Assembly (NCBI GenBank): GCA_900555165.1
Contig: USKE01000029.1
Coordinates: 1-12,360, forward strand
Direction of reading: 5' to 3'
DNA: 12,360 nt
From: an uncultured Porphyromonadaceae bacterium
Lineage (GTDB): Bacteria; Bacteroidota; Bacteroidia; Bacteroidales; Muribaculaceae
Position numbers and translations under genes: made by a program. The notes under the pieces were generated by a model. The model was not told the origin of the DNA. It searched no databases and saw nothing but the letters and a program-made list of their open reading frames with translations. Of the stretch, positions 7,004-12,360 are shown piece by piece. Position 1 is the stretch's first letter; each line of letters begins with the position of its first letter.

Positions 7004-7047
7004 CCGGATAAGATGTCGGGTGCGCCCCTTATCCGGGCGCTTTTTTT
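7004..7047 (+). terminator. Intrinsic terminator with an overlapping alternative hairpin (attenuator-like leader)
   Basis: GCGCCC (7022-7027) pairs with GGGCGC (7035-7040) around a 7-base loop and is followed by seven T residues (7041-7047), a standard rho-independent terminator on the plus strand. An upstream arm CCGGATAAG (7004-7012) is perfectly complementary to CTTATCCGG (7028-7036), which covers the terminator loop and the start of its 3' arm, so the two structures exclude each other. A third small hairpin (GGCGGT/ACTGCC, 6984-6999) precedes them. The MATE remnant follows. It may be a genuine attenuator for that gene or the end of a short RNA starting near 6970. Confidence 0.55.
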
Positions 7048-7165
7048 ATGCCCGTCCGGGAGTTTTATAAGCGTAAAAAGCTATGGAAAAAGGACGTTAC
7101 TACAGTTACAACCGGTCTTGATTACTCCGGCGGCAAGATAGGCCGGCTTTTCTCGAAAATGTTTT

Positions 7166-7174
7166 CCCCCCCCC
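7166..7174 (+). repeat. Nine-C homopolymer tract in the MATE remnant
   Basis: Nine consecutive Cs, preceded by TTTT, exactly where the reading frame of the MATE fragment breaks. A length of 7 or 10 would restore frame. Such tracts mutate by slipped-strand mispairing and are also prone to sequencing error. Confidence 0.9.
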
Positions 7175-7339
7175 TCTGTTAGGGCTGATTTTCAATGCCT
7201 TGATCACTGTTGTCGACGGCATATTCGTCGGGCAGGGTGTGGCCCCTGACGGCATCGCGGCTGTCAATATCATCGCGCCGCTGTTCATGATGGTCACCGC
7301 TACGGGGCTGATGTTCGGCGCTACCGACTGTCTGACATC

Positions 7340-7382
7340 TCACCGCGAACAGCCGGCGCCCAGCGTCGGCTGTTCCCGGTGA
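7340..7382. repeat. 19-bp-arm inverted repeat at the end of the RapZ-domain gene
   Basis: TCACCGCGAACAGCCGGCG (7340-7358) and CGTCGGCTGTTCCCGGTGA (7364-7382) pair at 17 of 19 positions around a 5-base loop. It contains the stop codon and last 13 codons of the minus-strand gene. Because of the symmetry the plus strand reads a similar peptide ending (HREQP...GCSR, stop). No T run follows on either side, so it is not a standard intrinsic terminator, although it may act as an RNA-stabilising or bidirectional 3'-end hairpin. Confidence 0.85.
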
Positions 7383-7798
7383 ATCTCGCATACCGTGATC
7401 TGCGGGTAGCGTTCACGCAGATGCTGTGCCATGGCATGGGCCGAGTAGACCGAGCGGTGACGGCCACCGGTACAGCCGAAAGCGACCTGGAGCGAGGTGA
7501 ATCCGCGACGCAGATATTTGTCGACCGAGGCGTCGACCAACGTTTCGGCCGCACGGAGAAAAGGGAAAATCTCACCATCCTGTTCAAGAAATTCGGCGAC
7601 CTCGCGATCCATGCCGGTGAGTGGTTTGTAACGGTCATAACGCCCGGGATTATGCACCGCGCGGCAGTCGAAGACAAAGCCGCCCCCGTTGCCCGAGGGG
7701 TCATCGGGGTAGCCTTTCCGGTACGAAAAGCTCATTACTGTAACGGTGAGCTGAGCGGGGGATGTGGTGCTGTTTTCTGCGGGTATTTCAGTCTGCAT
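7340..7798 (-). CDS. RapZ C-terminal-domain protein (RNase adapter-like)
   Basis: A 152-residue protein equivalent to the C-terminal half of RapZ (YvcJ family), the part that in E. coli binds glucosamine-6-phosphate and the sRNA GlmZ. Landmarks in order are SFSYRKGYP (23-31), FDCRAVHNPG (43-52), the glycine/arginine signature FGCTGGRHRSVYSA (107-120) and IHREQ near the end (139-143). The P-loop kinase half of RapZ is absent. Free-standing RapZ-C proteins are common in Bacteroidetes. Its ATG overlaps the last 11 bases of the kinase gene, so the two are translationally coupled and may act as one unit. The last residues (PTLGAGCSR) are encoded by a large hairpin and may not be part of the ancestral protein. 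Function in this phylum is unproven; a ligand-sensing role in amino-sugar metabolism is inference. Confidence 0.88.
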   Translation of the reverse strand: MQTEIPAENSTTSPAQLTVTVMSFSYRKGYPDDPSGNGGGFVFDCRAVHNPGRYDRYKPLTGMDREVAEFLEQDGEIFPFLRAAETLVDASVDKYLRRGFTSLQVAFGCTGGRHRSVYSAHAMAQHLRERYPQITVCEIHREQPTLGAGCSR

Positions 7799-8798
7799 TG
7801 TCAGTGAGATTGTCGGATATACGTTTCAGTTCGGGATAGGCGTCGGCAAATTCCGGGTTGGAGGCAAACAGCGCAGCGAGGTTCGCTTTGCCCAGCTCAA
7901 GGCTCGACAGAAAATGAGGGCGCCGTTCTATCAGGCCGCGGAACCCGTAGGCTCCCAGGGTCTGCAGTACCCTGAAAAGCACGAACAGCGGCAGGCGGCG
8001 CCGCAGGGTGGCTGTATCGGCGGCATGGTCGAGGCTCGCCGTCTCGTCGAGATATGTGTCAAGCAGACGCTCGCGCAGATCAGGGGCGAACCCGGCCTTG
8101 GCCTGCCACAGGAATGATGCCAGGTCATATTCGCGCGGCCCGCGGCGTCCGCCCTGAAAGTCTATCGCGGTGAGTCGACCGTGGTCGTCGACCATCACGT
8201 TACGCGACTGGAAGTCGCGGTACATGAACGTGTCCCATTCAGCGGCGCCATCGAGTAGGGCTTGTTCCATCCGGTCGAAATCATCCTGCAACGCCATCTC
8301 ATCGAAAGGCACCCCGGCGACTTTGAGGAAACAGTATTTGAAATAGTTGAGGTCGAAACGCACGGTGCGTTCATCGAAAGCGGGCTGGGGGAAACAGACG
8401 CTCCAGTCGAGTCCGTGGGCGCCGAGAGTCTGTATGCGCGCCAGCATGCGCATGGTTTCGTGCAGGAGGGGTTCAATGTCAGCGGTGCCGAGCAGGTCGA
8501 ACAGTGCGCGGTTTCCGGCGTCGGTCTGCAGGTAGGCCATGCCGTCGATACTTGCCGCGATTACGCGTGGCACGGGCAACCCCGCCTTGGCGAAATGGCG
8601 CGACAGCTCACGGAAAGCGCGGTTTTCGGCCCGGTCGGTGCCGACGGTGCCTATATAGTCGGGACGCCCCGCAGAGGAGAGGCGGCAATAGACGCGCGGC
8701 GACCCCGCGGCGGTTATGGTGGTGACGGTGTCGGGGGCGGAACCGAAACACGCCATATATAATTGTGAGAGCCGATCGGCGGCATTTGTGCATTGCAT
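7788..8798 (-). CDS. Aminoglycoside-phosphotransferase-fold sugar kinase (COG3178, AmgK-like)
   Basis: A 336-residue kinase of the APH fold. The N-lobe has AAGSPRVYCRL (30-40) in place of the glycine-rich loop. The catalytic loop is MYRDFQSRNVMV (192-203), with Asp195 as likely catalytic base and Asn200 a metal ligand. The second metal-binding segment is AIDFQGGRRGPREYDLASFLWQ (211-232), with Asp213. 'RDFQSRN...IDFQ...GP..YDLAS' is the signature of COG3178, which includes AmgK, an anomeric MurNAc/GlcNAc kinase of cell-wall recycling. The MurU nucleotidyltransferase partner is not in this window. The start at 8798 keeps the conserved LSQLYMACFGSAP segment; the next ATG (8756) would delete it. 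A perfect -7 box ends 4 bases before the ATG, implying a leaderless message. It overlaps the RapZ-domain gene by 11 bases. The exact sugar is uncertain. Confidence 0.85.
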   Translation of the reverse strand: MQCTNAADRLSQLYMACFGSAPDTVTTITAAGSPRVYCRLSSAGRPDYIGTVGTDRAENRAFRELSRHFAKAGLPVPRVIAASIDGMAYLQTDAGNRALFDLLGTADIEPLLHETMRMLARIQTLGAHGLDWSVCFPQPAFDERTVRFDLNYFKYCFLKVAGVPFDEMALQDDFDRMEQALLDGAAEWDTFMYRDFQSRNVMVDDHGRLTAIDFQGGRRGPREYDLASFLWQAKAGFAPDLRERLLDTYLDETASLDHAADTATLRRRLPLFVLFRVLQTLGAYGFRGLIERRPHFLSSLELGKANLAALFASNPEFADAYPELKRISDNLTDNAD

Positions 8799-8802
8799 GG
8801 TG

Positions 8803-8810
8803 CAAAGCTA
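8803..8810 (-). promoter_or_regulatory. Bacteroidetes -7 box of the kinase operon
   Basis: The minus strand reads TAGCTTTG, a perfect match to TAnnTTTG, and only CACC separates it from the kinase ATG at 8798. Transcription would start at or within a base or two of the ATG. No clear -33 TTTG is seen. Confidence 0.6.
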
Positions 8811-8832
8811 CGAAAAATCGCGAAAAAATCCG

Positions 8833-8840
8833 TAAATTTG
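8833..8840 (+). promoter_or_regulatory. Bacteroidetes -7 box of prfA
   Basis: TAAATTTG followed by CA is a perfect match to TAnnTTTG and sits 28 bases before the prfA ATG, giving an untranslated leader of about 23 bases. The box before pgk at 10911-10918 has the same sequence. The divergent kinase box lies 22 bases upstream on the other strand, so the two promoters overlap in their upstream regions. Confidence 0.6.
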
Positions 8841-8868
8841 CATCACTCATCAAATACTTGTACACCGC

Positions 8869-9978
8869 ATGGCAGAAAACAACCTGTTGAGCCGTCTCGA
8901 CGGCATAGAGGGCCGTTTCCAGGAGGTCTCCATGCTGATCTCCGACCCGGCTGTCATTGCCGACATGAAACGCTATGTGCGTCTCAACAAGGAGTATCAT
9001 GACCTCGAACAGCTCTGTGACCTTACGCGCCGCTATCGCCGCTCCCTCGATGACATCGCCGAGGGGCGCCAGCTGCTTGAGGAGGAGGCTGACCCCGAGA
9101 TAAAGGCCATGGCCCGCGAGCAGACCGAGGCCGCGCAGGCGTCTCTGCCCGCTCTCGAACAGGAAATCAGACTGAAACTCATTCCCCCTGACCCCGAGGA
9201 TGCCAAGAACGCCATCGTGGAGATCCGAGGCGGCACGGGTGGTGACGAGGCCGCCCTGTTTGCCGGTGATCTTTTCAAGATGTATCAGAAATATTGCGAG
9301 TCGCGCGGGTGGCAGGTGGCCGTCACAAGCTTTTCTGAAGGAGCCGTGGGCGGTTTCAAGGAGATTGTCTTCGCCGTGTCGGGCGACAGTGTCTACGGTA
9401 CCCTCAAATATGAGAGCGGCGTGCATCGTGTTCAGCGCGTACCGGCCACCGAGACACAGGGGCGTGTGCACACGTCGGCCGCCACGGTGGCCGTGCTCCC
9501 CGAGGCCGAGGCGTTCGACGTAGAGATCAACGAGGGTGAGATCAAGTGGGAGACTTTCCGCTCGGGGGGCGCCGGAGGCCAGAACGTGAACAAGGTGGAG
9601 TCGGGTGTGCGTCTGCGCTACATGTGGCGTAACCCTGTCACCGGGCAGACCGACGAGATTCTCATCGAGTGTACCGAGACCCGCGACCAGCCCAAGAACA
9701 AGGAACGCGCCCTCTCGCGTCTGCGCTCATATATATATGACCGCGAGCATCAGAAATATGTCGACGACATAGCATCGCGCCGTAAGACACTTGTTTCGAC
9801 CGGCGACCGTTCGGCCAAAATCCGAACCTATAACTTCCCGCAGGGGCGCGTGACCGACCACCGCATCAATTTCACCGCCTACAACCTGGCGGCTTTCCTC
9901 GGGGGCGACATCCAGCAGCTGCTTGATGCCCTCTCGGTGGCAGAGAACGCCGAAAAGCTCAAGGAGGCCGAGCTGTGA
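8869..9978 (+). CDS. prfA: Peptide chain release factor 1
   Basis: RF1 recognises UAA and UAG stop codons in the ribosomal A site and triggers peptide release. At 369 residues it has normal length. The N-terminal helical domain (1-105) precedes EIRGGTGGDEAALFAGDLF (118-136). The anticodon-like tripeptide lies in RVPATETQGRVHTSA, with PAT at 192-194, which marks RF1 rather than RF2 (SPF). The catalytic loop RSGGAGGQNVNKVESGVRLR carries GGQ at 236-238. The C-terminal domain includes GDRSAKIRTYNFPQGRVTDHR, another RF1 landmark. The ATG at 8869 fits the promoter box 28 bases upstream. pyrF follows after 53 bases without a visible terminator, so the two are probably cotranscribed. No anomaly was seen. 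Confidence 0.97.
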   Translation: MAENNLLSRLDGIEGRFQEVSMLISDPAVIADMKRYVRLNKEYHDLEQLCDLTRRYRRSLDDIAEGRQLLEEEADPEIKAMAREQTEAAQASLPALEQEIRLKLIPPDPEDAKNAIVEIRGGTGGDEAALFAGDLFKMYQKYCESRGWQVAVTSFSEGAVGGFKEIVFAVSGDSVYGTLKYESGVHRVQRVPATETQGRVHTSAATVAVLPEAEAFDVEINEGEIKWETFRSGGAGGQNVNKVESGVRLRYMWRNPVTGQTDEILIECTETRDQPKNKERALSRLRSYIYDREHQKYVDDIASRRKTLVSTGDRSAKIRTYNFPQGRVTDHRINFTAYNLAAFLGGDIQQLLDALSVAENAEKLKEAEL

Positions 9979-10031
9979 CGCCGCCCCCACGCCATCACTA
10001 ACGAAAACCGAACCATTAAAACCATACAGCA

Positions 10032-10877
10032 TTGAACCGTCAGCAACTCATCGAACAGATTGCCGCAAAACGCACATTCCTGTGCGTGGGTCTTGATCCC
10101 GACCTCGACAAATTCCCTGCATGCGTCATGGAAAATGCCGAGGGCTCGGAATATAAGGCCCTGGTCGACTTCAACAAAGCCATTATCGACGCCACAGCAC
10201 CCTATTGCGTGGCATACAAACCCAACTCGGCCTTCTACGAGGCCTACGGACTGGCCGGCCATCAGGCTCTGGCCGATACCGTGGCATACATCCGCAACAA
10301 TTACCCGAACCACTTCATAATCGACGACGCCAAGCGCGGCGACATCGGCAATACCTCGACACGCTACGCCAAGGCTTGTTTCGAGACTCTGGGCGCGCAT
10401 GCCGTCACGGTGGCTCCGTATATGGGCGCCGACTCGGTGAAACCGTTCCTCGGTTTCGATGGCAAATGGGTCGTACTGCTTGCCCTGACCTCGAATCCCG
10501 GTTCTGCCGACTTCCAGCTGATTCAGGACGCTGAAGGCACTCCGCTTTTCGAGCGCGTCATGCAGACCGCCCGCACATGGGCGGGTGCCGACCAACTGAT
10601 GTTTGTGGTGGGTGCCACCCGCGGCCAGAAATTCGAAGATGTGCGCCGTGTTGCTCCCGACAACTTCCTGCTCGTTCCCGGCGTGGGCGCGCAAGGCGGT
10701 TCGCTCGAAGAGGTGTGCCGCTACGGCATGACCGATGACTGCGGGCTGCTGGTGAACTCGTCGCGCGGCATCATCTTCAAGTCGTCAGGTGATGACTTCG
10801 CCGAGGCCGCCGGAAACGCCGCCCGCGAGCTCGCCGCCGAAATGGATACCATGCTGGCCACTTATAGCAAAATTTAA
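10032..10877 (+). CDS. pyrF: Orotidine 5'-phosphate decarboxylase
   Basis: PyrF converts OMP to UMP, the last step of de novo pyrimidine synthesis. At 281 residues it is the longer bacterial subfamily typical of Bacteroidetes and actinobacteria. The N-terminus [15 protein letters not shown] (15-29) is followed by the substrate-binding [13 protein letters not shown] (61-73). The catalytic segment [18 protein letters not shown] runs 96-113, with the Lys-Asp pair at 101 and 104. The C-terminal phosphate-binding portion includes VPGVGAQGG. The only start consistent with the conserved N-terminus ([21 protein letters not shown]) is TTG at 10032, because an in-frame stop lies at 10017-10019 and no ATG or GTG intervenes. 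It follows prfA by 53 bases. pgk has its own promoter box downstream. Confidence 0.95.
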   Translation: MNRQQLIEQIAAKRTFLCVGLDPDLDKFPACVMENAEGSEYKALVDFNKAIIDATAPYCVAYKPNSAFYEAYGLAGHQALADTVAYIRNNYPNHFIIDDAKRGDIGNTSTRYAKACFETLGAHAVTVAPYMGADSVKPFLGFDGKWVVLLALTSNPGSADFQLIQDAEGTPLFERVMQTARTWAGADQLMFVVGATRGQKFEDVRRVAPDNFLLVPGVGAQGGSLEEVCRYGMTDDCGLLVNSSRGIIFKSSGDDFAEAAGNAARELAAEMDTMLATYSKI

Positions 10878-10910
10878 CGTGCCGCCGCGCCGTTTTTCGC
10901 GGAAAAGGGT

Positions 10911-10918
10911 TAAATTTG
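10911..10918 (+). promoter_or_regulatory. Bacteroidetes -7 box of pgk
   Basis: TAAATTTG followed by CA, a perfect TAnnTTTG match 52 bases before the pgk ATG, with about 45 bases of predicted leader. A small GC hairpin (CCGCG 10885-10889, CGCGG 10898-10902) lies just upstream, between pyrF and the box. It has no T run after it, so it is not a convincing terminator. Confidence 0.6.
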
Positions 10919-10969
10919 CACTCAGGAAACTTTACCGAAATCAAACTCAACAATATAGCTAATACAGCA

Positions 10970-12217
10970 ATGAAAATCAACGATTACAACTTTGCCGGCA
11001 AGAAAGCCATCGTGCGTGTCGACTTCAATGTGCCCCTGGACGAGAACGGTGTAATCACCGACGATACCCGTATCCGCGGCGCTCTGCCCACCCTCAAGAA
11101 AATCCTTGACGACGGTGGTGCCCTCATCATCATGTCGCACATGGGCAAGCCCAAAGGCAAAGTGAATCCCAAACTGTCGCTCGGCCTTATCAAAGACGCT
11201 GTGGCCAAGGCTCTCGGCCATGACGTGAAATTCGCTCCCGACTGCGCCGACGCATCAGAGGCAGCCGCAAACCTCAAGCCGGGCGAAGTGCTCCTGCTTG
11301 AGAACCTCCGTTTCTATCCTGAGGAGGAGGGCAAGCCCGTGGGTATCGACAAGGCAGACCCGGCTTACGACGCCGCCAAGAAAGAGATGAAAGAGCGTCA
11401 GAAAGAGTTCGCCAAGAAACTCGCCTCTTACGCCGACGTATATGTGAACGACGCCTTCGGCACCGCTCATCGCAAACACGCCTCGACAGCTGTCATCGCC
11501 GACTACTTCGACGCCCAGGACAAGATGCTCGGCTACCTGATGGAGAAAGAGGTTGACGCCGTCGACAAAATCCTCTCTGACATCAAGCGTCCCTTCACCG
11601 CCATCATGGGTGGCTCGAAAGTGTCCACAAAAATCGGCATCATCGAGAACCTCATGGACAAGGTCGACAACCTCATCCTCTGCGGCGGCATGACATACAC
11701 CTTCGCCAAGGCCCAGGGCGGCGAGGTCGGCAACTCGCTCTGCGAGCTTGACAAACTCGATCTGGCCCGCGAAATCATGGCAAAGGCCAAGGCCAAAGGT
11801 GTGAACCTCGTGCTCGGCACCGACTGCATCGCAGCCGATGACTTCAAGAACGACGCCAACACCCAGGTATGCTCGGTAATGGCTATTCCCGAAGGCTGGG
11901 AAGGTGTGGACGCAGGTCCCGAGACCCGCAAGGCTTTCGCCGATGTTATCAAGGATGCCAAGACCATCCTGTGGAATGGCCCTGCCGGCGTGTTCGAGTT
12001 TGACAACTTCGCAGCCGGTTCGCGCGCTATCGCCGAGGCTATCGTAGAGGCCACCAAGAACGGTGCCTTCTCGCTCGTCGGCGGCGGTGACTCTGTTGCC
12101 TGCGTCAACAAGTTCGGTCTCGCAGACCAGGTAAGCTACGTATCTACCGGCGGTGGTGCTCTGCTTGAGGCCATCGAGGGTAAGGTACTCCCCGGCATCG
12201 CTGCTGTAAAAGGCTGA
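10970..12217 (+). CDS. pgk: Phosphoglycerate kinase
   Basis: PGK makes ATP and 3-phosphoglycerate from 1,3-bisphosphoglycerate in glycolysis. From the ATG at 10970 it has 415 residues, normal for bacteria. The N-terminal signature [16 protein letters not shown] (about 11-26) and SHMGKPKGK form the 3-phosphoglycerate site, with [14 protein letters not shown] following. The C-terminal nucleotide domain has [30 protein letters not shown] and the [13 protein letters not shown] loop near the end. An ATG at 10916 would add 18 residues and lie inside the promoter box, so 10970 is preferred. Codon use is strongly biased (many AAG, CTC, GCC), as expected of a highly expressed gene. It appears monocistronic: no gene follows within the remaining 143 bases. 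Confidence 0.97.
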   Translation: MKINDYNFAGKKAIVRVDFNVPLDENGVITDDTRIRGALPTLKKILDDGGALIIMSHMGKPKGKVNPKLSLGLIKDAVAKALGHDVKFAPDCADASEAAANLKPGEVLLLENLRFYPEEEGKPVGIDKADPAYDAAKKEMKERQKEFAKKLASYADVYVNDAFGTAHRKHASTAVIADYFDAQDKMLGYLMEKEVDAVDKILSDIKRPFTAIMGGSKVSTKIGIIENLMDKVDNLILCGGMTYTFAKAQGGEVGNSLCELDKLDLAREIMAKAKAKGVNLVLGTDCIAADDFKNDANTQVCSVMAIPEGWEGVDAGPETRKAFADVIKDAKTILWNGPAGVFEFDNFAAGSRAIAEAIVEATKNGAFSLVGGGDSVACVNKFGLADQVSYVSTGGGALLEAIEGKVLPGIAAVKG

Positions 12218-12243
12218 ATCCCGCTGAATATAGCAAATAATGT

Positions 12244-12272
12244 GTCAGACAGTATGAAACATCTGTCCTGAC
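12244..12272 (+). repeat. Imperfect hairpin downstream of pgk
   Basis: GTCAGACAG (12244-12252) pairs with CTGTCCTGAC (12263-12272) with a single bulged base and a 10-base loop, 27 bases after the pgk stop. No T run follows. It could be a 3'-end structure of the pgk message, but a terminator role is not demonstrated. Confidence 0.5.
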
Positions 12273-12298
12273 GTATCATCCATATCAATTCATTGTAG

Positions 12299-12318
12299 GG
12301 TCGCTACATGTGGCGACC
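12299..12318. repeat. 20-base palindrome, possible interspersed repeat unit
   Basis: GGTCGCTACATGTGGCGACC is self-complementary except for one T/G pair at symmetrical positions. It is embedded in TTGTAGGG...CGCCACCGAACA, a context that resembles short intergenic repeats with a GTAGGG lead seen in gut bacteria; that resemblance is from memory. The rest of 12218-12360 shows no gene. Confidence 0.55.
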
Positions 12319-12360
12319 GCCACCGAACAATACCGGCAAATCGCTGGTGCGTAACAGGGA

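Larger units (their letters stand above)
7083..7382 (+). pseudogene. MATE-family efflux transporter remnant (N-terminal fragment, frameshifted)
   Basis: The first 80 or so codons of a MATE multidrug/Na+ antiporter are recognisable. Near 7120-7163 one frame reads DYSGGKIGRLFSKMF; from about 7176 another reads LLGLIFNALITVVDGIFVGQ, continuing through AAVNIIAPLFMMVTATGLMFG. The frames do not join: the nine-C run at 7166-7174 sits between them, and seven or ten Cs would restore MFSPPLLGLIF or a one-residue longer version. A second frame problem lies at the A run 7087-7091, where one fewer A would turn the ATG at 7083 into MEKDVTTVTTGLDYSGG. Family similarity stops near 7320, where the MATE protein should continue into its second helix region. 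The frame ends inside a hairpin at the convergent gene's end. About 80% of a normal 440-460-residue transporter is missing, so it is non-functional. Confidence 0.75.

Noticed and set aside
7166..7174. Active phase-variable switch at the C9 tract
   Set aside because: No tract length can restore a full transporter because about 80% of the gene is missing downstream, so any slippage is without effect on the protein now.
8608..9471. 287-codon minus-strand open frame spanning the kinase start and prfA
   Set aside because: It is antisense to the conserved prfA and crosses the promoter region; its sequence shows no family features.
9879..10694. 271-codon minus-strand open frame opposite prfA and pyrF
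   Set aside because: Antisense to pyrF, whose codons and catalytic motif are clearly under selection on the plus strand.

Overview
The window looks like chromosomal DNA from a GC-rich gut Bacteroidales bacterium, most likely Muribaculaceae-like. The signs are: upstream boxes of the Bacteroidetes type (TAnnTTTG), almost no Shine-Dalgarno sequences, a release factor 1 and an orotidine decarboxylase that read as Bacteroidales proteins, and an ECF sigma factor between two membrane proteins resembling Bacteroidales-only families. The genus assignment is inference. No tRNA, rRNA, CRISPR array or intact insertion sequence was seen.

Layout. (1) 1-1905, minus strand: a housekeeping block ispE - grpE - dnaJ (dnaJ runs off the left edge), covering isoprenoid synthesis and the Hsp70 co-chaperones. 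(2) 1906-2077: a divergent promoter region with an 11-bp promoter motif in both orientations. (3) 2078-4081, plus strand: a three-gene envelope/regulatory operon with a signal-peptide membrane protein carrying a Pro/Gln-rich tail, an ECF sigma factor and a small two-TM protein. (4) 4071-6785, minus strand: a compact operon of a stand-alone NRPS-type adenylation enzyme (interrupted by one frameshift), a GNAT acetyltransferase and an esterase. The adenylation pocket reads D-I-E-S-I-G-T-V-C-K, close to a lysine-type code. (5) About 6930-7382: a degraded stretch with a structured leader and intrinsic terminator, a truncated and frameshifted MATE efflux gene with a nine-C run, and a large hairpin. 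(6) 7340-8798, minus strand: an AmgK/COG3178-type sugar kinase overlapping a RapZ C-terminal-domain protein, suggesting amino-sugar or cell-wall metabolism. (7) 8869-12217, plus strand: prfA, pyrF and pgk, all intact. (8) 12218-12360: non-coding, with two palindromic elements.

Most of the window is ordinary core genome. The unusual part is 4071-7382. It holds a small amino-acid-activating operon with no visible carrier protein next to gene debris, and three separate homopolymer frameshifts lie within 1.5 kb. These could reflect real gene decay or local sequence/assembly errors; the sequence alone cannot decide.
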